Assembly (NCBI RefSeq): GCF_021919345.1
Contig: NZ_CP089293.1
Coordinates: 2,480,001 to 2,544,000 of the forward strand
DNA: 64,000 bases
Direction of reading: 5' to 3'
From: Paenarthrobacter nicotinovorans
GTDB lineage: Bacteria; Actinomycetota; Actinomycetes; Actinomycetales; Micrococcaceae
Positions 48,269 through 57,694 of the stretch are shown here, piece by piece. The notes beneath the pieces are model-generated. The model searched no databases and had not been told where the DNA came from. It worked only from the letters and a program-made list of their open reading frames with translations. The position numbers and the translations under genes were made by a program. Position 1 is the first letter of the stretch, and every line of letters starts with the position of its first letter.

Positions 48269-49265
48269 GCCGTGGCTGGTCTGAATCATGCCGGGGCAGG
48301 GCAAGCTGGCTGACGGCGATATCGCTCGGTTCCCCGAGTGAACGGATCAGTTCCACGGCCGGAGCGGGATCCGGAACGTGGACGTGGACACGCCAACGGT
48401 AACTGGCCTCCATCGGCGATTCCTCGTCATCGTCGTCGTCGTTCCGGGCACCCCCGACCTGGCTCATGATGACGGAGTCGCCCATCTCATCCAGCCTTTG
48501 CCGCAGGATGGCAGCGTTGAGCGGGGAAAGGCTGATGGTGCACATGACCTCCACGCCGTCATCTGCCGGCATGTGCTCATGGATGTGTGGATCCTGCAGC
48601 TTGTAGCCGTGCAGGTTGTCCAGCATTTCGTCCTGCAGTTCCTCGCCGAGCACTGCGGAACGAAGACAGTCCAATACCAGGAGCATGCCCACGCCGCCGG
48701 CGTCGACCACGTGCGCTTCCTGCAACTGGGCGAGCTCATCCTCGGTGCGAAGAACGGCTTGGTAGGCAGCTTCCACCACGGCATCGAGCGACAACCCCAG
48801 CGCATGGTTGCTGTCGTCGCCGTCCTGCTCTGCGTCGACCCGCTGTGCGGCATGGGCGGCGGCTTCCAGGACTGAAAGCATGGTTCCGGCCACGGGCTCG
48901 CTGAGCGCGGACCAGGCACGTATCTGGGCCCTGTTCAGTGCGGTAGCCAGGAGCGGGGCACTAAGGCGTGTTTTGCCTGCCAAAGGTTCAGCGGCCGCGC
49001 ACAGGAAGACCGCGAACAACGTTCCCGAATTCCCCCGCGCTTGCTCCATGGCTGCCTGGCCGGCCTTTGACAGAACCGCGCCAACATCGTGGCCTGATTC
49101 TGACGCCGCAACGGTGGGTCCATCCAACGCAGAAACGGCAGCACGGACCGTGAGATACAGGTTTGTGCCCGTGTCGCCGTCGGCGACGGGAAAGATGTTG
49201 ATCGCATTAAGGCGGTCGCTGTGGTTTCCGAGGACCACCTCCGCCTTGCCGAGCCAACGTTTCAT
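48258..49265 (-). CDS. DAK2/FakA-type kinase-like protein
   Basis: Contains a DhaL/Dak2 nucleotide-binding domain near the start (LNAINIFPVADGDTGTNLYL, Asp residues for Mg-ATP) and a C-terminal region as in FakA. FakA with a FakB partner phosphorylates exogenous fatty acids; whether this protein does is unproved and no FakB (DegV) gene is nearby. The start is ambiguous: ATG 49265 lies just after the thiL stop, ATG 49328 and a frame to 49367 overlap thiL. It sits between thiL and recG, a conserved order. Confidence 0.85.
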   Translation of the reverse strand: MKRWLGKAEVVLGNHSDRLNAINIFPVADGDTGTNLYLTVRAAVSALDGPTVAASESGHDVGAVLSKAGQAAMEQARGNSGTLFAVFLCAAAEPLAGKTRLSAPLLATALNRAQIRAWSALSEPVAGTMLSVLEAAAHAAQRVDAEQDGDDSNHALGLSLDAVVEAAYQAVLRTEDELAQLQEAHVVDAGGVGMLLVLDCLRSAVLGEELQDEMLDNLHGYKLQDPHIHEHMPADDGVEVMCTISLSPLNAAILRQRLDEMGDSVIMSQVGGARNDDDDDEESPMEASYRWRVHVHVPDPAPAVELIRSLGEPSDIAVSQLALPRHDSDQPRHDY

Positions 49266-49287
49266 GGCGTGCGCATTCGCGGCGATC

Positions 49288-50301
49288 TTAGTCTGCAAAG
49301 TGATCCCATCCAACGGTGTCAGCAGCATGCCCGGCAATCCGGACGCCGCTGCCTGGCGGCTCGACAACGGCTTGAACTGAGCCTATCGCAGTGAAGCCCT
49401 GCGGCAGCTGAATACCGGCTGGGAACGTGGCCAGCAAGCCATGGTCTTCTCCCCCGCCAAGGACCCATGCCATGGCGTCGGCACCCAGCAAGGCAGCTGC
49501 CGGTTCCAGCACGGCGGCATACTTTTTCAACGCGATGGGATCGAAGTCCAGCACGGCACCACTGGCGGTGGCCAGCCGGGCGCCGTCGCGCAACAGACCG
49601 TCGGAGATGTCCAGCATTGCAGTGGCGCCGGTCCTCGCAGCAAGCGGTCCTGCTGCCAGCGGCGGCAGAGGCCTGCACTGGTTCCCCACGAAACCCCTCA
49701 GCTCCTCGTCAAGCTTCTCAAGCGGGACATCGCTTTCAAGCAACGCCCAGCCTGCGGCTGCCCGGCCGAGCGTGCCGGCAACCGCCGCCACATCCCCTGG
49801 CCGGGCGCCGGAGCGCAGCACCGGCGCCATTCCGGCAAGAGTTCCGACGACGGCGACCGTCACGGCGAGTTCCCGGCCCCGGCCGAGGTCCCCTCCGGCA
49901 ACAGAGCAGTCCGGTGCCCCCAGCTCGACGATGGCTGCAGTGAGGCCGTCCGCAAAAGCCTCCACCCAATCGACGGGAGTGGACGGCGGCATGGTCAGGC
50001 TCACCACCAGCGAGGTGGCAGTGCCTCCCATGGCATTGATGTCACTGAGGTTCTGCGCCGCGGCCTTCCAGCCGACGTCGTAGCCGCTGGTCCTGTAGCC
50101 GTTGTTCCACTGCAGCCTGAAGTCCTGGTCCTGCGTTTGGGTATCTATGGAAATCAGGGTGCGGCCGTCCGGGGCCGCTACGAGGGCTGCATCATCACCG
50201 GGTCCCAGCAGGACGCCGGGGCTGCTGTTCAGCCGGGGAAAGATCCGGGCGAGGAGCTCGGACTCCGAAAGGTCTTGGACGGTCACTTGTTCTGCGGGCA
50301 C
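49288..50301 (-). CDS. thiL: Thiamine-monophosphate kinase
   Basis: Phosphorylates thiamine monophosphate to thiamine pyrophosphate, the ligand of the riboswitch before thiC. PurM-like fold; 337 residues. Key blocks are GPGDDAALV (N-terminal Mg/ATP Asp pair), QNLSDINAMGG, AGGDLGRG and MLDISDGLLRDGARL. Divergent from the DUF3515 gene; followed by the DAK-domain gene. Confidence 0.93.
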   Translation of the reverse strand: MPAEQVTVQDLSESELLARIFPRLNSSPGVLLGPGDDAALVAAPDGRTLISIDTQTQDQDFRLQWNNGYRTSGYDVGWKAAAQNLSDINAMGGTATSLVVSLTMPPSTPVDWVEAFADGLTAAIVELGAPDCSVAGGDLGRGRELAVTVAVVGTLAGMAPVLRSGARPGDVAAVAGTLGRAAAGWALLESDVPLEKLDEELRGFVGNQCRPLPPLAAGPLAARTGATAMLDISDGLLRDGARLATASGAVLDFDPIALKKYAAVLEPAAALLGADAMAWVLGGGEDHGLLATFPAGIQLPQGFTAIGSVQAVVEPPGSGVRIAGHAADTVGWDHFAD

Positions 50302-50423
50302 GGTTCTACGCTATCGCGATCCACCGACACAATAATGACGGGCTGCCCCTGCGGCGGCTTCGCGGGAATGTGACCCACGCTACCCGCGTCGGGCAGGCAG
50401 TCCATGCGGGATAGGCTGGAAGG

Positions 50424-50933
50424 ATGCATCGAAAGACCCTCCACAGGACTGCCATGGCCATTTCCCTGGCCTCTGCATCCGTGCTCGCTTTGTCGGCCTG
50501 TTCACCTGCCGTTGACGTCACTGCTGCCGCGGACGCCGCCAACCCTGCCTGCGCCCCCATGATGGTGGCCCTGCCCGACAAGATCGGCGATGCTGCCCTC
50601 CGCAAGACCAACAGCCAGGCGACGGCAGCATGGGGCGATCCGTCCCAGATCATCCTGCGCTGTGGTGTGAACGTCCCCGGACCCACGACGGACCGCTGTG
50701 TCAGCGTCAATAACATCGATTGGGTCATCAAGGAGGGCGACCCCGTGTACACGCTGACCACATTCGGCCGCGAGCCCGCCACGGAAATCCTGGTCGACCC
50801 GGTCAAACTGGAGGCTGCCAACATCAGCTCCGCAACTGTCCTGACCGAGCTCGCCGCCGCCGTCGGGAAAATCAAGGCCAGCGGCAAGTGTGTAGGCCAG
50901 GAAGACCTGCAGAACCTGCCGACAGGCAAATAG
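50424..50933 (+). CDS. DUF3515 family lipoprotein
   Basis: A 169-residue exported protein with a lipobox LSAC ending at Cys26, so it is probably membrane-anchored by lipid. The mature part has further Cys residues (CAPM, RCGV, DRCVS, KCVG) that may form disulfides. DUF3515 is an actinobacterial family found between ddl and thiL, as here; function unknown. It is convergent with ddl across a strong hairpin. Confidence 0.82.
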   Translation: MHRKTLHRTAMAISLASASVLALSACSPAVDVTAAADAANPACAPMMVALPDKIGDAALRKTNSQATAAWGDPSQIILRCGVNVPGPTTDRCVSVNNIDWVIKEGDPVYTLTTFGREPATEILVDPVKLEAANISSATVLTELAAAVGKIKASGKCVGQEDLQNLPTGK

Positions 50934-50937
50934 CGGC

Positions 50938-50981
50938 GATGCTTGGGCGCCGCCTGCCGAGGCAGGCAGTGCCCAAGCATC
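50938..50981. terminator. Bidirectional hairpin between DUF3515 and ddl
   Basis: An outer 11-bp stem (50938-50948 with 50971-50981) encloses an inner 7-bp stem, GCCTGCC/GGCAGGC (50952-50958 and 50961-50967). It lies directly after the DUF3515 stop and just past the ddl stop on the other strand. No T-run on either side. Confidence 0.7.
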
Positions 50982-50987
50982 GTGAGC

Positions 50988-52124
50988 TTAGCGCAGGCCC
51001 GTCTTCCGGGTCAGCGCCAAGTGGATCAGTTCATCGATCAATTCGGCGTAGGACACTCCGGAGGCTGCCCACATCTGCGGGTACATGCTCTTGGGAGTGA
51101 AGCCAGGCATGGTGTTGATCTCGTTGATGATCAGCTCGCCGGACGGGGTGTAGAAGAAGTCCACACGGCTGAGGCCTTCCGCGCCTACGGCGTCGAAAGC
51201 GACGGCGGCCAGTTCCCTGACGCGGGCAATGGCTTCGTCGGGCATGTCGGCCGGGCAGCTGAGTGCGGCGGCCCCGTCCTCCACATACTTGGCAGCGAAG
51301 TCGTAGAAATCGTGTTCCCCGGCCGCCACGGCAATTTCACCGGGCATTGACGTGCGGGGAGCGTCGGTGCCGCGTCCTTGCAGGACGGCACACTCGATTT
51401 CGCGTCCCACAATCCCGGCTTCGATAACGAGCTTCAGGTCGTGGCGGCGGGCTTCATCGACGGCGGCATCCAGGCCGTCCAGGGAGTCAACCTTCGAAAT
51501 TCCCATGGAAGAACCCGCGCGGGCGGGCTTGACGAAGACCGGGAAACCAAGCTTGTCCACGCGTTTGCGCACGGCCTCGGCGTCGGTCACCCATTCGCGG
51601 TCCGTCACGGCTACGTAGGGACCCACCTTCAGCCCGGCGGCTTCGAAGACAACCTTCATGAAGTGCTTGTCCATGCCCACTGCGGAGGCCAGGACGCCTG
51701 CGCCTACGTAGCGCGTGTCGGACAACTCCAAGAGGCCCTGGATTGTTCCGTCCTCACCCCACGGGCCATGCAGCAATGGGAACACGACGTCCACGGAGCC
51801 CAGCTCCCGGGGGACGGCGTTGGGCTCTGTGACGATCAATTGGTGCTCACCGCCGACTTCGGCCAACGTCACAGTCTGCCCTGACGCCGCTACCTCGGGA
51901 AGCGACCTGGAGCTCAAGGACCACTGGCTGGTATCTCCCGAAGCCAAAACCCACTGGCCCGACTTCGCGATGCCGATAGGGATGACCTCGTACTTGTTGG
52001 TGTCGATGGCTCCCATGACGCCAGCTGCCGTGACGCAGCTGACAGCGTGTTCGCTTGAGCGGCCCCCAAAGAGGATCGCCACGCGGGGTTTCGCCTTCAC
52101 GGGTGTGGGTTCTTCAGTCACCAT
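50988..52124 (-). CDS. ddl: D-alanine--D-alanine ligase
   Basis: ATP-grasp ligase joining two D-Ala for peptidoglycan; 378 residues. N-terminal ILFGGRSSEHAVSC, central GFPVFVKPARAGSSMGISKV (ATP-binding Lys), and C-terminal SRVDFFYTP with ELIINEINTMPGFT (metal ligands) are all present. Its ATG overlaps the gpsA TGA by one base. Conserved gpsA-ddl pair. Confidence 0.95.
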   Translation of the reverse strand: MVTEEPTPVKAKPRVAILFGGRSSEHAVSCVTAAGVMGAIDTNKYEVIPIGIAKSGQWVLASGDTSQWSLSSRSLPEVAASGQTVTLAEVGGEHQLIVTEPNAVPRELGSVDVVFPLLHGPWGEDGTIQGLLELSDTRYVGAGVLASAVGMDKHFMKVVFEAAGLKVGPYVAVTDREWVTDAEAVRKRVDKLGFPVFVKPARAGSSMGISKVDSLDGLDAAVDEARRHDLKLVIEAGIVGREIECAVLQGRGTDAPRTSMPGEIAVAAGEHDFYDFAAKYVEDGAAALSCPADMPDEAIARVRELAAVAFDAVGAEGLSRVDFFYTPSGELIINEINTMPGFTPKSMYPQMWAASGVSYAELIDELIHLALTRKTGLR

Positions 52125-53176
52125 CAGTAGTCGCCTTCGGACTTCAGTGCCCGGGCCAGCAAGCGCGGCCCCAGGTCATCAACGGACATTCTGCCTTCAA
52201 GCACGGCCACTACGGCTGCGGTGATGGGCATTTCTACATTCAGTTTCCCCGCCAGTTCATGCACGGCGGGGCCGGACTTGATGCCTTCAGCGGTCTGGGT
52301 CATCTGTTCGGCCACCTGCACCAGGCTGAGGCCTTCACCCAGCAGGCGGCCGGCAGTGTGATTCCGGGAGAGCGCAGACGAGCACGTGGCCACGAGGTCG
52401 CCGAGTCCGGCAAGTCCGGCCATGGTGTGGGCTTCGCCGCCCAGGGCGAGAGCCAGCCGGGACGTTTCCGCGAGTCCACGGGTTATCACTGACGCCTTGG
52501 TGTTGTCGCCCATTTGCCGGCCCTCGCAGATTCCGACCGCCAGGGCAATCACGTTCTTGACGATGCCGCCGATCTCGACGCCGACCACGTCCGTGCTGGT
52601 GTAGGGGCGGAAGTAGGGCGCGGTGCAGCACAGGGCAATAGCAGCCGCCGTATCGGCGTCGCTGCACGCAACAACGGAGGCAGTCGGTTGTTCCCTGGCA
52701 ATTTCCATGGCCAGGTTCGGTCCGGAAACCACAGCGACGCGGCTCTCCGAAAGACCAAGTTCCTGCGCAATGACTTCACTCATGCGGGCGTCCGTGCCCA
52801 GTTCCAGGCCCTTCATGAGGGAAACAACCACGGCGTCGGACGACAACAGCGGTTTCCAATCACCCAACTGCGGCCTCAACGACTGTGCAGGTACAGCGAG
52901 CACCACGAGGGTGGCATCCTTCAGCACCTCTGCCACATCAGTGGACGCCGTGATGGAGGCCGGGAGGTCAATGTCCTTCAGGTACTGCTCGTTGCGGTGA
53001 AGTGTATTGATCTGCTCCACTACTTCGGCGCGGCGCCCCCAGATGCGGATACTGCGCTCGACACCGGCCGCAATGGCTGCGTCAGCCAGGATCTTCGCGA
53101 ACGTAGTACCCCAGGACCCTGCACCCAGAACGGCCACAGTGCCGGGAACGAAACCGGCGCTTTCGATCACGGTCAC
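52124..53176 (-). CDS. gpsA: Glycerol-3-phosphate dehydrogenase [NAD(P)+]
   Basis: Makes sn-glycerol-3-phosphate for phospholipids; 350 residues. The nucleotide motif AVLGAGSWGTTFAKIL is at about residue 16, and the catalytic Lys lies in EIGGIVKNVIALAVG. It begins with GTG that overlaps the plsC stop (GTGA), so PlsC, its downstream user of the product, is co-translated. Confidence 0.94.
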   Translation of the reverse strand: MTVIESAGFVPGTVAVLGAGSWGTTFAKILADAAIAAGVERSIRIWGRRAEVVEQINTLHRNEQYLKDIDLPASITASTDVAEVLKDATLVVLAVPAQSLRPQLGDWKPLLSSDAVVVSLMKGLELGTDARMSEVIAQELGLSESRVAVVSGPNLAMEIAREQPTASVVACSDADTAAAIALCCTAPYFRPYTSTDVVGVEIGGIVKNVIALAVGICEGRQMGDNTKASVITRGLAETSRLALALGGEAHTMAGLAGLGDLVATCSSALSRNHTAGRLLGEGLSLVQVAEQMTQTAEGIKSGPAVHELAGKLNVEMPITAAVVAVLEGRMSVDDLGPRLLARALKSEGDY

Positions 53177-53946
53177 TTGCCGGCCTCCGGATCCTGGGTC
53201 TCGGAGGGTGCCCCCTCAACGAAGCGGCCATGCTTGCTTTGTTTGTGGAGCGCGGGGTCCCAGCGTTCAGCCGGCGCTTTTTCGCCACGAAGCGTCTCCA
53301 GGAGGGCTGTGATGGCGTCCATGATCACGTCCGTGGCCTCGGTGAGCGTGGCCCGGTCGAGTGGCCGGTCGGCGAAGGAGCTCAAGTCCACAGGTTCACC
53401 CACCAGGACGCGGACGGTCTTCCGGGGAAAGACATGGAAGCGCTTGGCGTACCGGGGGAAGACCTCCTGTGCGCCCCAATGGGCCATGGGTACTACCGGT
53501 GCTCCTGTTTGCAGGGCAAGGCGGGCCGCCCCGGTGTGGCCCTTCATCGGCCACAGGTCGGGATCCCTGGTCAGGGTTCCCTCGGGATAGATGATGATGG
53601 CGCCACCGGCGTCCACCACCTCCTTGGCCAGTTGCAGCGAGCGGTTCGCACCCGCCGTCGAGCGTTCAACCGGGATTTGTTTCGTGGCCCGCAGCAGGCT
53701 GCCCAGTACGGGCACCTTGAAGAGCCCCGCTTTTGCCAGGAAGTGGGGTGGCCGCTTCTGGTTGTACACCAGGTGTCCCACAACAATGGGATCAATCTCG
53801 GTGCAGTGGTTGGGCACGGCGATGAAACCGCCCGCGGGAAGTTTCCCGATGCCTTCCCACTTCTTTGCCATCAACATATTCATCGCCGGACGGGCAAGGC
53901 CCGCCAGCAATATGAACATGGCACGGCTCGTGGCCGATTCCTTCAA
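53173..53946 (-). CDS. plsC: 1-acyl-sn-glycerol-3-phosphate acyltransferase
   Basis: Second acylation of glycerol-3-phosphate in phosphatidic acid synthesis. The HxxxxD motif is His47/Asp52 in NHCTEID, and the substrate box is YPEGTLTRDP. 257 residues from a TTG at 53946, which follows GGGGGA; ATG at 53919 is the alternative. An N-terminal hydrophobic stretch gives membrane association. Located between murA and gpsA. Confidence 0.9.
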   Translation of the reverse strand: MKESATSRAMFILLAGLARPAMNMLMAKKWEGIGKLPAGGFIAVPNHCTEIDPIVVGHLVYNQKRPPHFLAKAGLFKVPVLGSLLRATKQIPVERSTAGANRSLQLAKEVVDAGGAIIIYPEGTLTRDPDLWPMKGHTGAARLALQTGAPVVPMAHWGAQEVFPRYAKRFHVFPRKTVRVLVGEPVDLSSFADRPLDRATLTEATDVIMDAITALLETLRGEKAPAERWDPALHKQSKHGRFVEGAPSETQDPEAGK

Positions 53947-53957
53947 AGGATCCCCCG

Positions 53958-55283
53958 CTACTTGATGGTGGTGATGTCGAAATCGGCGCCCAGGGCGGCC
54001 AGCTTCTCGGTGAAGCGCTCGTAACCGCGGTTGATGATATCGATCCCGGTGACCTTGGAGGTTCCTGTTGCTGCCAGCGCTGCAATGAGGTGGCTGAAGC
54101 CGCCGCGAAGGTCCGGGATGTCAATGTCGGTGCCCCTCAGGGGCGTGGGGCCGGAGATCACCGCGGAGTGGAGGAAGTTCCGCTGGCCGAAGCGGCAGGG
54201 CACGCTGCCAAGGCATTCGCGGTGCACCTGGATGTTTGCCCCCATGCGGGCCAAAGCCTCGGTGAAACCAAAACGGTTCTCGTAAACGGTCTCATGGACA
54301 ATTGACACGCCATCGGCCTGGGTCAGCGCGACCACCAGCGGTTGCTGCCAGTCGGTCATGAAGCCCGGGTGCACGTCCGTCTCCAGGACAAGCGGGCTGA
54401 GCTTTCCACCCTGGTGGTAAAAACGGATGCCGTCGTCGCCGATGTCCATTCCGCCGCCCACTTTTCGGTAGGTGTTCAGGAACGTCATCATGTCCCGCTG
54501 GGAAGCACCTTCAACGAAGATATCGCCGCGGGTTACCAACGCAGCCGAGGCCCAGGAAGCGGACTCGTTGCGGTCAGGGAGTGCACGGTGGTTGTACCCG
54601 CGCAGGTCCTTGACCCCCTCGATGCGGATGGTCCGGTCAGTCTGGACGCTGATGATGGCGCCCATCTTCTGGAGGACAGCGATGAGGTCAATGATCTCCG
54701 GCTCGGTTGCCGCACCAATAAGCTCCGTGATGCCTTCGGCCCGCGTAGCACTGAGCAGAACCTGCTCCGTAGCCCCCACGGACGGGTAGGGCAAGGAAAT
54801 CTTGGCGCCGTGCAGGCCGTGGGGGGCCGAAATGTGGATGCCGCCGGGGCGCTTTTCCACCACGGCACCAAACTGGCGAAGGACATTCAGGTGGTAATCA
54901 ATGGGCCGGTCACCGATCTTGCAACCACCGAGATCCGGGATGAAGGCCTCACCGATCGCATGGATCAGCGGTCCGCACAGCAAAATGGGGATCCTTGAAT
55001 CGCCGGCGTGTGCGTCGATTGCAGTGCTGGAGGCCGTCTTGGCGTCCTTCGGATCCAGGGTGAGGTCACCCGACTCCGGATCTTTGACGACAGTCACACC
55101 ATGCAGCTTCAGAAGGCTGGTGACGACCTCGACGTCCTTGATTTCCGGCACGTTCCTCAGCACCGATGGCTCGCTGCCCAGCAACGCGGCCACCATCGCC
55201 TTGGGCACCAGGTTCTTGGCACCGCGAACGGTCACTCGTCCAGTTAACGGGACCCCACCGCGGATTGTCAGAACACTACTCAT
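53958..55283 (-). CDS. murA: UDP-N-acetylglucosamine 1-carboxyvinyltransferase
   Basis: First committed step of peptidoglycan synthesis (enolpyruvyl transfer from PEP). Lys23-Asn24 in GAKNLVPKAM and the active-site loop Cys121 in LGGCKIGDRPID are present. Cys at this position, unlike the Asp of mycobacteria, is the form sensitive to fosfomycin. 441 residues, near normal length. Starts the murA-plsC-gpsA-ddl series. Confidence 0.9.
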   Translation of the reverse strand: MSSVLTIRGGVPLTGRVTVRGAKNLVPKAMVAALLGSEPSVLRNVPEIKDVEVVTSLLKLHGVTVVKDPESGDLTLDPKDAKTASSTAIDAHAGDSRIPILLCGPLIHAIGEAFIPDLGGCKIGDRPIDYHLNVLRQFGAVVEKRPGGIHISAPHGLHGAKISLPYPSVGATEQVLLSATRAEGITELIGAATEPEIIDLIAVLQKMGAIISVQTDRTIRIEGVKDLRGYNHRALPDRNESASWASAALVTRGDIFVEGASQRDMMTFLNTYRKVGGGMDIGDDGIRFYHQGGKLSPLVLETDVHPGFMTDWQQPLVVALTQADGVSIVHETVYENRFGFTEALARMGANIQVHRECLGSVPCRFGQRNFLHSAVISGPTPLRGTDIDIPDLRGGFSHLIAALAATGTSKVTGIDIINRGYERFTEKLAALGADFDITTIK

Positions 55284-55415
55284 CTATACCGGTTTCCTCA
55301 CGACTACTCGCCCCCCAAACTTACAAAGGCTCCAGCTAAGCATAGAAGCTCACGTAACCGAACCGAAATGGACCCGCCCCGCGCCGTACGGATCCGGCCC
55401 AGGCCGAACTCCCGC

Positions 55416-55458
55416 AAAAAAGGACCGCCGGACCCTCACAAGGGGGTCCGGCGGTCCT
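55416..55458 (-). terminator. Intrinsic terminator of leuCD
   Basis: Perfect 15-bp GC-rich stem (55421-55435 with 55444-55458), 8-base loop. On the minus strand it is followed by six Ts (A-run at 55416-55420 and preceding base on the plus strand). It lies 34 bases past the leuD stop. The clearest Rho-independent terminator in the window apart from the tRNA one. Confidence 0.9.
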
Positions 55459-55491
55459 CTGCCAGCGGAAATTCCGATGAAGGGTCAGCGG

Positions 55492-56100
55492 CTAACGGGC
55501 ATCGACTTTTGCCGGGATCGTCCGGGGTTTGAACGACGGCCGGGTGGCTTCGTACGCGGTGATGTCTTCTTCGTGCTGGAGGGTCAGGCCGATGTCATCC
55601 AGGCCTTCCAGCAGGCGCCAGCGGGTGTAGTCATCAATGTCGAACGGTGCCACCACATTGCCGCACTCGACCGTCTTGCTGACCAGGTCCACCTTCACCT
55701 CGGTACCGGGAGCGTTTTCCAGGACCTTCCAGATCAGTTCAATGTCGTCCTGCGCAAGCTGTGCTGCCAGGAGTCCTTGCTTGCCGGAGTTGCCGCGGAA
55801 GATATCGGCGAAACGGGACGAGAGGACCGCTTTGAAGCCGTAGTCCTTCAAGGCCCAAACGGCGTGTTCACGTGATGAGCCGGTACCGAAGTCCGGGCCT
55901 GCCACCAGCACGGAACCGGCGTTGAAAGGGGCCTGGTTCAGGATGAAGGACTCGTCCTTGCGCCACGCTGCGAACAGGGCGTCCTCGAACCCGGTACGGG
56001 TGATTCGCTTGAGGTACACGGCGGGGATGATCTGGTCGGTGTCCACGTTGCTCTGGCGCAGCGGGACCCCGATGCCGGTGTGGGTTGTGAAAGCTTCCAT
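55492..56100 (-). CDS. leuD: 3-isopropylmalate dehydratase small subunit
   Basis: Small subunit of isopropylmalate isomerase in leucine synthesis, 202 residues. Swivel-domain signatures [19 protein letters not shown] and [15 protein letters not shown] are present. It follows leuC by nine bases and is closed by a strong terminator. Confidence 0.95.
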   Translation of the reverse strand: MEAFTTHTGIGVPLRQSNVDTDQIIPAVYLKRITRTGFEDALFAAWRKDESFILNQAPFNAGSVLVAGPDFGTGSSREHAVWALKDYGFKAVLSSRFADIFRGNSGKQGLLAAQLAQDDIELIWKVLENAPGTEVKVDLVSKTVECGNVVAPFDIDDYTRWRLLEGLDDIGLTLQHEEDITAYEATRPSFKPRTIPAKVDAR

Positions 56101-56109
56101 GGGATCCTC

Positions 56110-57561
56110 CTAGACTGCGATTCCGGTCAAAGTGCCTGTGGCGGCGGACTCAAGGTCCGACGGCGAGCTCAGCGTGCCGCGGACGGCAGTCGCTGCAGCC
56201 ACCACGGGCGAGACCAGGTGTGTGCGGCCGCCCTTGCCTTGGCGGCCCTCGAAGTTGCGGTTGGACGTTGAGGCGCAACGCTCCCCCGGTTCCAGCTGGT
56301 CCGGGTTCATGCCCAGGCACATGGAGCAGCCGGCAAAGCGCCATTCGGCACCGAAGTCCTTGAAGACCTTGTCCAGGCCCTCGGCCTCGGCTTCCAGGCG
56401 GACGCGCGCCGATCCGGGAACCACCAGCATCCGTACCTTCGGATCCTTCTCCCGGCCCCGGATGATATCCGCTGCGGCGCGCAGGTCCTCGATGCGGGAG
56501 TTCGTGCAGGACCCCAGGAACACGGTGTCCACGCGGATGTCCTTCATGGGCGTTCCGGCTTCCAGGCCCATGTACTGCAAGGCACGCTCAGCGGCAGCCT
56601 TGGCGTTCTCGTCACCGAAGTCTTCGGGAGACGGAACCTTGGCCGAGAGGGAAACACCTTGCCCCGGGTTGGTACCCCAGGTCACGAACGGCTCAAGCGT
56701 GTCAGCGTCCAGGTCCACCTCGACGTCGAAGGTCGCGTCGGCGTCGGTGTGCAGCGTGTTCCAGTACTCGACGGCGGCATCCCAGTCAGCGCCTTCCGGC
56801 GCGTGGGGGCGGCCCTGCATGTAGTCGTACGTGGTCTGGTCCGGCGCGACCATGCCGGCACGTGCGCCGGCCTCGATGGACATGTTGCAGATGGTCATGC
56901 GGGCGTCCATGGACAGGGCACGGATAGCCGAACCACGGTATTCCAGGACGTAGCCCTGGCCACCGCCGGTACCGATCTTGGCGATGACCGCGAGGATGAT
57001 GTCCTTGGCAGTGACGCCCGGACGCAAGGTGCCCTCGACGTTGATGGCCATGGTCTTGAACGGCTTCAAGGACAGTGTCTGGGTGGCCATGACGTGCTCC
57101 ACTTCCGACGTGCCGATACCCATGGCCAGTGCACCGAAGGCGCCATGGGTGGAGGTGTGCGAGTCGCCGCAGACCACGGTCATGCCGGGCTGGGTCAGGC
57201 CCAGCTGCGGACCCACGACGTGGACGATGCCTTGTTCCTTGTCACCCAGTGAGTGCAGCCGCACACCGAATTCCTTGCAGTTGGCGCGCAGGGTTTCGAT
57301 CTGGGTGCGGCTGGTGAGGTCGGCGATCGGTTTGTCGATGTCCAGCGTGGGAGTGTTGTGGTCCTCCGTGGCGATGGTCAGGTCCACGCGGCGCAGCTTG
57401 CGGCCGGCCAGGCGCAGGCCCTCGAATGCCTGCGGGGATGTTACTTCGTGAACCAGGTGAAGGTCGATGAAGAGAAGATCGGGCTGGGCATTGGCTCCTT
57501 CGCCTTCACCCTTGCGCACAACGTGCGCGTCCCAGACTTTCTCGGCCAGTGTCTTTCCCAC
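56110..57561 (-). CDS. leuC: 3-isopropylmalate dehydratase large subunit
   Basis: Aconitase-family large subunit; isomerises 2- to 3-isopropylmalate with LeuD. The 4Fe-4S ligands are the Cys in [13 protein letters not shown] and the CSMCLGM pair. The GTG at 57561 follows AGGGAG and gives the family start ([14 protein letters not shown]), 483 residues; the frame to 57621 is leader. Divergent from an IclR-type regulator. Confidence 0.95.
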   Translation of the reverse strand: MGKTLAEKVWDAHVVRKGEGEGANAQPDLLFIDLHLVHEVTSPQAFEGLRLAGRKLRRVDLTIATEDHNTPTLDIDKPIADLTSRTQIETLRANCKEFGVRLHSLGDKEQGIVHVVGPQLGLTQPGMTVVCGDSHTSTHGAFGALAMGIGTSEVEHVMATQTLSLKPFKTMAINVEGTLRPGVTAKDIILAVIAKIGTGGGQGYVLEYRGSAIRALSMDARMTICNMSIEAGARAGMVAPDQTTYDYMQGRPHAPEGADWDAAVEYWNTLHTDADATFDVEVDLDADTLEPFVTWGTNPGQGVSLSAKVPSPEDFGDENAKAAAERALQYMGLEAGTPMKDIRVDTVFLGSCTNSRIEDLRAAADIIRGREKDPKVRMLVVPGSARVRLEAEAEGLDKVFKDFGAEWRFAGCSMCLGMNPDQLEPGERCASTSNRNFEGRQGKGGRTHLVSPVVAAATAVRGTLSSPSDLESAATGTLTGIAV

Positions 57562-57595
57562 GGCCTTGCTCCCTTCACTGCGGTCGGATGGTTTA

Positions 57596-57626
57596 CATCC
57601 ACTGAACTGTTCTTCATCCACTGAAC
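57596..57626 (-). repeat. 12-bp direct repeat in the leuC leader
   Basis: CATCCACTGAAC occurs at 57596-57607 and 57615-57626 (19-bp period), between leuC and the IclR gene. It may be a duplicated protein-binding half-site or a chance duplication. Confidence 0.6.
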
Positions 57627-57669
57627 CAGCACGCTTGCGAAATAGGCCAGTGAAACAACTTGCATCTCA

Positions 57670-57689
57670 GATATTGAGACGGCAATATC
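57670..57689. promoter_or_regulatory. Palindromic operator candidate between leuC and the IclR gene
   Basis: A perfect 7-6-7 palindrome, GATATTG (57670-57676) and CAATATC (57683-57689), lies five bases before the IclR ATG. A second symmetric element, TCTCA/TGAGA (57665-57669 and 57675-57679), overlaps it. The shape and the position in a divergent promoter suit an autoregulating IclR dimer that also controls leuCD. Confidence 0.55.
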
Positions 57690-57694
57690 ATTAC

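Noticed and set aside
57441..57665. Leucine leader peptide for attenuation of leuC
   Set aside because: The open frame before leuC has no run of Leu codons and no terminator/antiterminator pair could be seen.
57686..57691. TATCAT as -10 of the IclR gene
   Set aside because: It lies only three bases before the ATG, so transcription would begin inside the coding region; a usable -35 is 20 bases away. Not convincing.
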